A stretch of DNA of 5,966 nucleotides from Flavobacteriales bacterium (GTDB lineage Bacteria > Bacteroidota > Bacteroidia > Flavobacteriales_D > Sanyastnellaceae). The stretch covers positions 1 through 5,966 of the forward strand of contig JAPKAW010000114.1 of assembly GCA_028825055.1 (NCBI GenBank), read 5' to 3'. A model generated the notes under the pieces. It was not told the origin of the DNA and did no database searches. It saw only the letters and a list, made by a program, of their open reading frames with translations. This document shows positions 1 to 5,201 of the stretch, piece by piece. The position numbers and the translations under genes are program-made. Position 1 is the stretch's first letter. Every line of letters starts with the position of its first letter.

Positions 1-38
1 TGCAGTATTTGAAAAAATTGTTTGTCTAAATGCAGCAT
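1..38 (-). CDS. Possible 5' end of a further minus-strand gene, unidentified and cut by the window edge
   Basis: Reading leftwards from the ATG at 38-36, the frame stays open to the window edge and gives MLHLDKQFFQIL. It lies 77 bp beyond the tadA stop codon on the same strand, and a TAnnTTTG box (75-68) ends 29 bp upstream of the ATG, so it could be the next gene. The same frame is open back to a stop at 110-108, and a GTG at 101-99 is an alternative start. Twelve codons are too few to assign a family, and an open frame this short is easily chance. Confidence 0.2.
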   Translation of the reverse strand, partial: MLHLDKQFFQIL

Positions 39-66
39 GACCAAAGGGATTGAGCAGCTATGCTGC
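32..66. repeat. Nested inverted repeats downstream of tadA
   Basis: GCAGCAT at 32-38 is the exact reverse complement of ATGCTGC at 60-66 (7-bp arms, 21-nt spacer). Inside the right part, GCAGC (54-58) and GCTGC (62-66) form a tighter 5-bp hairpin with a TAT loop, so two structures compete for the same right arm. The position fits a transcript end after tadA on the minus strand. However, the only T-run in that direction (17-12) starts about 14 nt past the left arm, so this is not a canonical intrinsic terminator. Confidence 0.3.
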
Positions 67-67
67 G

Positions 68-75
68 CAAATGTA
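68..75 (-). promoter_or_regulatory. Candidate Bacteroidota -7 box (TACATTTG)
   Basis: On the minus strand 75-68 reads TACATTTG, a full match to the Bacteroidota -7 consensus TAnnTTTG, in the spacer after tadA. No TTG-type -33 element sits about 20 bp upstream. The motif has six fixed bases, and I also see full matches inside coding sequence (for example the minus strand near 4937-4944 and 5467-5473), so a single hit is weak. Its value is its location ahead of the possible ATG at 38. Confidence 0.2.
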
Positions 76-115
76 CGGGTAAGATTGCCGTCGAATGCCA
101 CGGCGACTCATCGAC

Positions 116-583
116 TCAAGTCAATTTTTTTCGTTTGGCAGCGAAGAATGATTGGATTAAAGAGCTGCACTCCTCTTTTAGGATGCCGCCATCGACCACT
201 GTTTTGGGATGAACGAGGCTTTGTTCAGCATGAGAACTCCACCGTTGAAACCCTCTTTTTTCATCCGATGCGCCATAAACGATGCGGCCAACGCGCGTCC
301 AAAATGCTGCTCCCGCGCACATGGGGCAGGGCTCTAAGGTTACGTAAAGTGTGCACTGATTGAGGTGCTTGCCTCCCAAAAATTCTGAGGCTGCCGTGAA
401 TGCTTGCATTTCGGCATGTGCAGTGAAGTCATGGAGTCTTTCGCAGAGGTTGTGGCCTCGAGCAATGACCTGGTTGCGTGCGACAATGATGGCTCCAACG
501 GGCACCTCATCTTGTTCAAAGGCATGCTGGGCTTCAGCCAAGGCCAAGCGCATGTAGTGTTCGTCGTTCAAAGGTTGTTCCAT
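116..583 (-). CDS. tadA: tRNA-specific adenosine deaminase TadA
   Basis: The 155-aa product is a zinc-dependent cytidine/deoxycytidylate deaminase-fold enzyme. The bacterial family converts the wobble adenosine A34 of tRNA-Arg(ACG) to inosine so that one tRNA reads CGU, CGC and CGA. The HAE motif at residues 56-58 supplies the zinc ligand His56 and the proton-shuttling Glu58. PCPMC at 85-89 supplies Cys86 and Cys89. The substrate-side TAHAEM context and the following CAGA stretch match TadA better than free-nucleoside deaminases. The frame is open upstream as far as 742, but those codons overlap the glycosyltransferase gene and give no family sequence, so I start at the ATG at 583-581, just before the conserved EHYMRLALAEA helix. 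It lies 7 bp behind the glycosyltransferase stop codon and is probably cotranscribed with it. A guanine deaminase is the main, unlikely, alternative. Confidence 0.93.
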   Translation of the reverse strand: MEQPLNDEHYMRLALAEAQHAFEQDEVPVGAIIVARNQVIARGHNLCERLHDFTAHAEMQAFTAASEFLGGKHLNQCTLYVTLEPCPMCAGAAFWTRVGRIVYGASDEKRGFQRWSSHAEQSLVHPKTVVDGGILKEECSSLIQSFFAAKRKKLT

Positions 584-590
584 CGGTATG

Positions 591-1676
591 TCAATGTCTT
601 GCTGGGGTGGTTTTTTCCACCCAATTGTTGAGCATTTCAAATGCTTGAATGTTGGCCGTAGCAGGGGGAAGAGAGCCTTGCATGTCTGGAATCTCGCCTT
701 GTTCCAATTTAGACTGGCTGCAAATGGAAAAGCCAAAAGCATCGGCCCAGTGCTGTGCGAGATAAAGCTGCTCAGATTGTCCCGGAGTGGGAACGAGGAT
801 TGCGCGGATTCCCAGTGCGGCGATATCCAAAAGGGATGAGTACCCCGAGCGGCAAATCACCAGGCGTGCCCCTTTCAGGGCTCCAGCCAATTCAAGAGCT
901 GTGGGATTGGGCCAAGTAGTGACGCTGCCATCCGTTCGAACGGTTCCATTGGGGTTTCCCGATACGATGAGTCCGCCGAGTCCATCGCGAGACATCCACT
1001 GCCTCAAGGCCTTTTCCATCAAACTTCGATGCGGTTCGGGACCGCTGACCATCCCGACGCGTTCCCACGATCCTTTGATCGCATTTGCGGGCAACCGACT
1101 CAGTACACCGAGCCTCTGCGGGGAGATGGTTAGGCCTTTCTTGTCGCTTAGTTTACCGCTTAGGCTAGGGATTTGCTCGATATCCGGTGTCCAAAGTTGA
1201 TCAAATTGACGAGCATGATAACGTACAAAAGCATCGACAGCCCATTGACCTGAATGCCCAACGGGTAGATGCCATTGGTGCGAAATCAGCGCACAAGGAA
1301 CCTCAGGTGCTTTTACTCCATAGCAATTGTCACTCACGATGTGCGTAATGTCATGTCTGGTGACAAATGATTGTGTCCACTGGCGTTCAGCTTGAATGTT
1401 GCGCAAAAAACCCGGTACCTGAAGAGCGATCCATAACCGGTTGCCATGTTTGGAGTAAATTATTTCCTGATTGGGCTTCTCATGAAATGCCACATCGGAA
1501 TGAGCGCACTGGCTGCGTAAAAATTGCAACGCAACGCCTTTGGATGCTACGTGAACAACCCATCCGCTGCGCCTGGCATGCTCAATCAATGGCAGTGTCC
1601 GCGTAGCGTGTCCCATGCCCCAATTGAGCACGGTGAATAAAAGCCGAGGTGATGTGGAATCCGAAGTGCTCATCAC
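591..1676 (-). CDS. GT28/MurG-like glycosyltransferase, acceptor unknown
   Basis: The 361-aa product has the two-lobed GT-B pattern. The N-terminal lobe opens with a strand followed by NWGMGHATR (18-26), the glycine-rich GxGHxxR loop of GT28/MurG-like enzymes. Mid-protein SDNCYG (115-120) and ISHQWHLP (131-138) match the SDNxYG ... HQ pattern of a Bacteroidota-type family. In the C-terminal lobe, CRSGYSS (275-281) and VPTPGQSEQ (295-303) resemble the nucleotide-sugar binding site of this fold. There is no signal peptide or membrane segment, so it is probably cytosolic or membrane-peripheral, transferring a sugar from a nucleotide donor to an unidentified lipid or glycan. It is not MurG itself: the motifs differ in detail and no other peptidoglycan gene is nearby. 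Two adjacent ATGs (1676 and 1673) are possible starts. The likely next gene in the transcript is tadA. The Cys118 in SDNCYG sits where I recall Arg in relatives. Confidence 0.85.
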   Translation of the reverse strand: MMSTSDSTSPRLLFTVLNWGMGHATRTLPLIEHARRSGWVVHVASKGVALQFLRSQCAHSDVAFHEKPNQEIIYSKHGNRLWIALQVPGFLRNIQAERQWTQSFVTRHDITHIVSDNCYGVKAPEVPCALISHQWHLPVGHSGQWAVDAFVRYHARQFDQLWTPDIEQIPSLSGKLSDKKGLTISPQRLGVLSRLPANAIKGSWERVGMVSGPEPHRSLMEKALRQWMSRDGLGGLIVSGNPNGTVRTDGSVTTWPNPTALELAGALKGARLVICRSGYSSLLDIAALGIRAILVPTPGQSEQLYLAQHWADAFGFSICSQSKLEQGEIPDMQGSLPPATANIQAFEMLNNWVEKTTPARH

Positions 1677-1705
1677 CGCGTAAGTTCCGTAATTTTACCC
1701 AATCT

Positions 1706-2395
1706 ATGGGCAAAGGTAAATTGGTCAAATGGCAGGAGCTCGCAACCTTCGAAAGGGTTTTTGAGCCAACGTTGCAGGAAGCTGTGGACGGCAAAGATTT
1801 TGAACTGAAAGGTTCTTGGTCTCAAAAGGTTTTTGGCAATGATCATCCCATTGTCCTTGAACTGGGATGCGGCAAAGGGGAGTACACGCTGGCGCAAGCG
1901 CGCAAGGACCCCAAGCGGAACTTCATTGGTGTGGATATCAAGGGGCAGCGTGTATGGCGTGGAGCCAAAACGGCCAATGAAGAGGAAATGCAAAACGTCG
2001 CTTTTTTGCGCACGCGCATTGAATTTGTGGACCGTTACTTCGGTCCCAACGAAGTCAGTGAAATCTGGTTGACTTTCAGTGACCCCCAACCGAAAGACGA
2101 GAAAGGGACGAAACGCATTACCTCATCTGTTTTCATTGAGAAGCGGTATCGCAATTTTCTGAAGCCGGGCAGCCTGATTCACGTCAAAAGTGATAGCCCC
2201 TTGTTGTATCAAATGACCAAAGAGGGATACGAAGAGGCCGGCTATGAGATGTTGTATGATAGCAGCGACGTCTACGGAGAATTGATTCATCGCGTTCCAG
2301 ATGATTTGCGTGAATTGTTAGAGGTAAAGACGTTTTACGAGCAAATGTGGCTGGAGGAAGGAAGGAAAATTCACTACCTCCAAATTCGTATTTAA
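1706..2395 (+). CDS. trmB: tRNA (guanine-N7-)-methyltransferase TrmB
   Basis: The 229-aa product is a class I S-adenosylmethionine-dependent methyltransferase that makes m7G46 in the variable loop of tRNAs. Motif I, LELGCGKGEY (51-60), binds SAM. IGVDIKG (74-80) carries the acidic residue contacting the SAM ribose. TFSDPQPK (123-130) is the catalytic/tRNA-facing motif, written (F/S)DPWPK in many phyla. TFYEQMW (209-215) is the conserved C-terminal TxYE element. Length is normal for the family. The frame is open back to an ATG at 1649, but those codons overlap the divergent glycosyltransferase and do not look like TrmB. The ATG at 1706 gives the expected short, basic N-terminus before TFERVFEPT. 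A TAATTTTA (1690-1697) lies just upstream as a poor -7 match with no visible -33. The next gene starts directly after the TAA stop. Confidence 0.93.
   Translation: MGKGKLVKWQELATFERVFEPTLQEAVDGKDFELKGSWSQKVFGNDHPIVLELGCGKGEYTLAQARKDPKRNFIGVDIKGQRVWRGAKTANEEEMQNVAFLRTRIEFVDRYFGPNEVSEIWLTFSDPQPKDEKGTKRITSSVFIEKRYRNFLKPGSLIHVKSDSPLLYQMTKEGYEEAGYEMLYDSSDVYGELIHRVPDDLRELLEVKTFYEQMWLEEGRKIHYLQIRI
1711..1745 (-). promoter_or_regulatory. Candidate promoter for the glycosyltransferase-tadA pair
   Basis: On the minus strand TACCTTTG at 1718-1711 matches the Bacteroidota -7 consensus TAnnTTTG exactly. A TTG at 1745-1743 could be the -33 element, but the 24-nt spacing is longer than the usual 19-21. The box ends 34 bp upstream of the ATG at 1676, giving a short leader. 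It lies inside the first codons of trmB, as it must, because the divergent genes are only 29 bp apart. Transcription start mapping would settle it. Confidence 0.35.
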
Positions 2396-2734
2396 ATGTC
2401 CAAAGTGGATGTGTTTCAATGCGATGTATTTGCCCTTACGCGTGCCATTCCATATGGTCGAGTGACATCGTATGGAGCTATTGCACGGAGCATTGGAGCG
2501 GCTGGAGCCTCAAGGCGGGTAGGATGGGTGCTCAACACCAGTTTCAATGCTGTACCGCCGGTTCCGGCCCACCGGGTGGTCAATCGTCAGGGGATGCTCA
2601 CAGGACGTATGCATTTCCCCGAGGATCATCCGATGGAGGTTCAGCTCAAATCGGAAGGAGTTGAAGTTCGCGATCACGCAGTAGTGAATTTTGCAGAGAA
2701 GTTCTGGGACCCTCAAGTCGAATGGTTGGATTGA
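2396..2734 (+). CDS. MGMT-family alkyltransferase-like (ATL) protein lacking the acceptor cysteine
   Basis: The 112-aa product matches the C-terminal DNA-binding domain of O6-alkylguanine-DNA alkyltransferases. Visible elements are the GRVTSYG turn (21-27) with Tyr26, the likely nucleotide-flipping arginine Arg40 in ASRRVG, and the hinge Asn63 after HRVV. The alkyl-acceptor motif PCHR is PAHR (57-60), with Ala58 at the cysteine position. The only cysteine, Cys9, lies far from the active site. It therefore cannot perform suicidal dealkylation. Characterised ATL proteins bind O6-alkylguanine, flip the base and hand the lesion to nucleotide excision repair, and that role is inferred here. The protein is single-domain, with no N-terminal Ada-like region. 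The ATG follows the trmB stop with no gap (TAAATG), and mrp starts 7 bp after the TGA, so all are probably translated from one message. Annotation as an active methyltransferase would be wrong. Confidence 0.88.
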   Translation: MSKVDVFQCDVFALTRAIPYGRVTSYGAIARSIGAAGASRRVGWVLNTSFNAVPPVPAHRVVNRQGMLTGRMHFPEDHPMEVQLKSEGVEVRDHAVVNFAEKFWDPQVEWLD

Positions 2735-2741
2735 ACGTAAA

Positions 2742-3815
2742 ATGAAGAATAGCATGACAAAGGAAGCGGTGTTGGATGCGTTGCGGCTCGTCATTGACCC
2801 TGAATTGGGCAAGGACTTGGTCACATTGGATTTTGTGGTATCCATTGAGGTCGGAGAATCGGGTGTCCAGGTTGAGGTGAAATCATCCAATCCTGCGATG
2901 CATGCGCGCACCCGGTTGCAAGAGGCTGTGGAGTTTGCATTGGAACGAACGTTTGGTCAAGAAGTGGCTGTTGAGGTGACCGTCTCTACATTGAAAAAGG
3001 AAGAACGCACATCGGAAACACGAAAAGTGCTTCCCGGCGTGAAACAGATTATAGCGATCGCATCGGGCAAAGGGGGGGTTGGAAAAAGCACGGTGGCGTC
3101 TAATTTGGCGGTGGGTTTGGTGCAACTTGGATACAAGGTTGGATTATGCGATGCGGACATTTACGGACCGAGCATCCCGACGATGTTCGATGTTACCAAA
3201 GAAAAGCCAGCTCCGATTGAAGTAGGAGATCGAACACTTATCCAGCCCGTTGAACAGTATGGAGTCAAGGTGCTGTCCATTGGTTTTTTTGCTGATCCCG
3301 ACCAAGCCATTGTTTGGCGCGGTCCCATGGCGAGTCGCGCATTGACCCAGTTGTTTACGGATACGCACTGGGGTGATTTGGATTTTATGCTCATCGACTT
3401 ACCTCCAGGTACAGGAGATATTCACTTATCGTTGGTACAGGAGGTTCCGTTGACTGGAGCTGTGGTTGTGAGCACACCCCAAGAGGTGGCTTTGGCGGAT
3501 GCGCGCAAGGGTGTGGGCATGTTTCGTTTGGAAAGTGTCCAAGTGCCGGTTCTGGGGATTATTGAGAACATGGCTTATTTCGTTCCGCCGGATGCTCCTG
3601 AAAAACGATACGACATATTCGGAACCGATGGAGCTAAACGCCTTTCGGATGCGTTAGGTGTGCCATTCTTAGGGGAGTTGCCGCTCATGCAAACAATTCG
3701 AGAAGCGGGGGATGCCGGCCGTCCGGCCATGCTTCAAGGAGATTCGCTAGCGGCTGCGGCATTCCGTCTTGTCTTGTCTAACTTGCTGAAACAATTGGGA
3801 AAAAACGTCGAATGA
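2742..3815 (+). CDS. mrp: Mrp/ApbC/NBP35-family P-loop ATPase, iron-sulfur carrier
   Basis: The 357-aa product has an N-terminal MIP18/DUF59 domain (about residues 5-85), a charged linker and a MinD/Mrp-type ATPase domain. The deviant Walker A is GKGGVGK (109-115). DADIYGPS (137-144) is the switch I region, GPMASRALTQ (195-204) is a family signature, and LIDLPPGTGD (217-226) holds Walker B. Homologues bind and deliver Fe-S clusters to apoproteins in the cytosol. The CxxC pair near the C-terminus that holds the bridging cluster in many Mrp/Nbp35 proteins is absent: the segment after ENMAYF (275-280) reads VPPDAPEKRYDIFG. The whole protein has one cysteine, Cys136, in GLCDAD. I recall the same replacement in other Bacteroidota. 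I chose the ATG at 2742 for its A-rich upstream context (GTAAAATG); the in-frame ATG at 2754 is possible. It overlaps the NifU-like gene by 4 bp (ATGA). Confidence 0.93.
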   Translation: MKNSMTKEAVLDALRLVIDPELGKDLVTLDFVVSIEVGESGVQVEVKSSNPAMHARTRLQEAVEFALERTFGQEVAVEVTVSTLKKEERTSETRKVLPGVKQIIAIASGKGGVGKSTVASNLAVGLVQLGYKVGLCDADIYGPSIPTMFDVTKEKPAPIEVGDRTLIQPVEQYGVKVLSIGFFADPDQAIVWRGPMASRALTQLFTDTHWGDLDFMLIDLPPGTGDIHLSLVQEVPLTGAVVVSTPQEVALADARKGVGMFRLESVQVPVLGIIENMAYFVPPDAPEKRYDIFGTDGAKRLSDALGVPFLGELPLMQTIREAGDAGRPAMLQGDSLAAAAFRLVLSNLLKQLGKNVE

Positions 3816-4078
3816 TGTTAGACCACACTTCAATGGAAAATCTAAAAGGCCGCGTGCAGCGTGCACTAACGGATTTACGTCCCTACCTCGAAGCCGATGG
3901 AGGAGATATCCAGTTGGTCGAAATCACCAAGGACCTCTGTGTGAAGGTGGAGTTGCACGGCGCATGTGCCGATTGTCATATGATCCACATGACCATGAAA
4001 GGAGGAGTAGAACGGGCAATCCGCCAAGCGGCTCCTGAAATCACAAAAGTAGAGGCCATCAATTGGCCAGCATCTTAA
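3812..4078 (+). CDS. NifU C-terminal-domain (Nfu-type) iron-sulfur scaffold/carrier
   Basis: The 88-aa product is a stand-alone NifU-like domain. Family signatures are RPYLEADGGDI (23-33) and GACADC (50-55), where Cys52 and Cys55 form the CxxC pair that holds a [4Fe-4S] cluster between two subunits, followed by MTMKGGVERAI (60-70). Nfu proteins receive clusters from the main assembly machinery and pass them to client enzymes in the cytosol. Its first ATG overlaps the mrp stop codon (ATGA), suggesting translational coupling and a joint job with Mrp. ATGs at 3815 and 3833 are also in frame. Relatives usually begin within a few residues of the MENLKGRVQRAL segment, so 3833 (81 aa) may be the true start. 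The third cysteine, Cys43, is not part of the usual motif. Confidence 0.9.
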   Translation: MMLDHTSMENLKGRVQRALTDLRPYLEADGGDIQLVEITKDLCVKVELHGACADCHMIHMTMKGGVERAIRQAAPEITKVEAINWPAS

Positions 4079-4184
4079 TCGCGAATTATCCTAGAACATC
4101 CGGTGCATTCCTTTTGTTGCATCATTACTTTCGCGCTGTCGAAAATTCCATGAAGGAATTTATTGAACGGGTAGAACCATTGCC
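4079..4184 (+). other. 106-bp gap between the NifU-like and reductase genes, with possible regulatory structure
   Basis: This is the only sizeable gap in the plus-strand series. GGTGCA (4102-4107) can pair with TGCATC (4118-4123), with one G-U pair and a 10-nt loop. The following ATTACTTT is only a weak T-rich tail, so a terminator here is doubtful. TACTTTCG (4126-4133) resembles the Bacteroidota -7 box with one mismatch, but no TTG lies about 20 bp upstream. From the ATG at 4150 a 12-codon frame (MKEFIERVEPLP) ends at TGA 4186-4188, overlapping the reductase start as ATGA. That frame is open back to 4039 without another ATG. Either an internal promoter or readthrough with a leader would fit. 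Confidence 0.35.
4143..4161 (+). repeat. Inverted repeat AAATTCC-ATGAA-GGAATTT upstream of the reductase gene
   Basis: Perfect 7-bp arms at 4143-4149 and 4155-4161 flank a 5-nt loop at 4150-4154, ending 23 bp before the reductase ATG. It could be an operator dyad or an RNA hairpin in the leader. The loop contains an ATG that opens the 12-codon frame ending on the reductase start codon. The arms are A+T-rich, so RNA stability would be modest, and no T-run follows. Confidence 0.4.
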
Positions 4185-5192
4185 ATGATCCAAACGGACA
4201 TTCTCATCATTGGAGCCGGACCTTGCGGCTTATTCACCGTATTTGAAGCGGGCTTGCTCAAACTGCGTTGTCACTTAATCGATGCTTTGCCTCAAGCAGG
4301 CGGACAGTGTTCGGAAATATATCCGAAGAAGCCCATCTATGATATTCCGGCGTATCCCTCCATTTTAGCAGGGGACCTGGTCGATAAACTGATGGAGCAA
4401 GCGGCTCCTTTTCAGCCAGGATTCACCTTGGGTGAGCGCGCTGAAACCATCGAAAAGGACGCGGAAGATCAATTTATTTTAACAACGAACCGCGGGACGA
4501 AACACCGCGCTCCGATCATCGCTATTGCGGGGGGATTAGGATGCTTTGAGCCTCGTAAACCGCCTGTTCCAGGACTCTCTGCATTTGAGGATCGCGGAGT
4601 GGAGTACATCATCAAGGACCCTGAGTTTTATCGCGAGAAGCGGGTTGTCATCAGTGGTGGAGGAGACTCTGCTTTGGATTGGGCCATTTTCCTTGCGGAG
4701 GGTGTAGCGTCGCATGTGACGCTCATTCACCGCCGTCAAGAATTTAGAGGGCATCTGGACAGCGTGCAGAAGGCTATGGATTTGGCGCAAGCAGGAAAAA
4801 TTCAGTTGCTCACAGACTCGGAAGTGACAGAAGCACACGGCGATGGTGCGCTGCAGACTTTGGTGGTCAAGCACAAGACTGAAGGGGAGCGCACGCTCGA
4901 GACAGACCATTGGGTTCCACTCTTCGGATTGAGTCCAAAACTAGGTCCGATCTCAGATTGGAATCTCAATGTCACCAAGAATGCTGTAGAGGTAGACACG
5001 TTCGATTACAGCACGAATATCCCCGGCATATATGCCATAGGGGATATCAACACCTATCCGGGCAAGTTGAAGCTCATCTTGTGCGGTTTCCATGAGGCGA
5101 CGTTGATGGTGCAAAGTGCCTTTAAACGGATTTATCCGGATAAGAACTTGGTCTTGAAATACACCACGGTCAACGGCGTTAACGGTTTTTAA
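4185..5192 (+). CDS. Thioredoxin-reductase-like ferredoxin/flavodoxin-NAD(P)+ reductase
   Basis: The 335-aa flavoprotein has two dinucleotide-binding folds. GAGPCGL (10-16), preceded by the strand TDILII, binds FAD. GGGDSALDW (158-166) followed by HRR (182-184) binds the pyridine nucleotide, the arginines suggesting NADPH. GIYAIGD (281-287) is the second FAD-contact motif. The redox-active CxxC of true thioredoxin reductase, normally beside GGGDSA, is missing, so the protein belongs to the TrxR-like ferredoxin-NADP+ reductase group (YumC type), which moves electrons between NADPH and ferredoxin or flavodoxin in the cytosol. The gene for a [2Fe-2S] ferredoxin begins 9 bp after its stop and is the obvious partner. 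The ATG at 4185 places the Rossmann strand right at the N-terminus, as usual. The protein ends at YTTVNGVNGF; I recall flavobacterial relatives carrying about 15 further residues, so the tail may be shortened. A disulfide reductase role is unlikely. Confidence 0.9.
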   Translation: MIQTDILIIGAGPCGLFTVFEAGLLKLRCHLIDALPQAGGQCSEIYPKKPIYDIPAYPSILAGDLVDKLMEQAAPFQPGFTLGERAETIEKDAEDQFILTTNRGTKHRAPIIAIAGGLGCFEPRKPPVPGLSAFEDRGVEYIIKDPEFYREKRVVISGGGDSALDWAIFLAEGVASHVTLIHRRQEFRGHLDSVQKAMDLAQAGKIQLLTDSEVTEAHGDGALQTLVVKHKTEGERTLETDHWVPLFGLSPKLGPISDWNLNVTKNAVEVDTFDYSTNIPGIYAIGDINTYPGKLKLILCGFHEATLMVQSAFKRIYPDKNLVLKYTTVNGVNGF

Positions 5193-5201
5193 GCGAACGG
5201 A

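Noticed and set aside
87..104. GCCGT / ACGGC hairpin as a tadA terminator
   Set aside because: Only 5 bp with an 8-nt loop, and no T-run follows in the minus-strand direction.
22..363. 113-codon plus-strand frame at the left edge
   Set aside because: It starts with TTG and mostly runs antisense to TadA, and its product is Cys/Arg-rich without a recognisable motif.
584..742. Upstream extension of tadA to an ATG at 742
   Set aside because: It would overlap the glycosyltransferase by about 150 bp and adds residues unlike any TadA N-terminus; the ATG at 583 fits the family.
787..1200. 137-codon plus-strand frame opposite the glycosyltransferase
   Set aside because: The sense strand carries clear GT motifs; the antisense product is Arg/Pro/Ser-rich and shows no family signature.
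1649..1705. Upstream extension of trmB to an ATG at 1649
   Set aside because: These 19 codons overlap the start of the divergent glycosyltransferase and do not resemble TrmB, whose relatives begin close to the MGKGKL segment.
1673..2089. 138-codon minus-strand frame opposite trmB
   Set aside because: It overlaps both the divergent glycosyltransferase start and the TrmB SAM motif, and has no recognisable domain.
2510..2911. 133-codon minus-strand frame opposite the ATL and mrp genes
   Set aside because: It crosses the junction of two real genes on the other strand and its product is Ser/Thr-rich without family features.
4937..4944. Minus-strand TAGTTTTG, a full TAnnTTTG match inside the reductase gene
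   Set aside because: No minus-strand gene lies downstream; it shows how often this short motif arises by chance.
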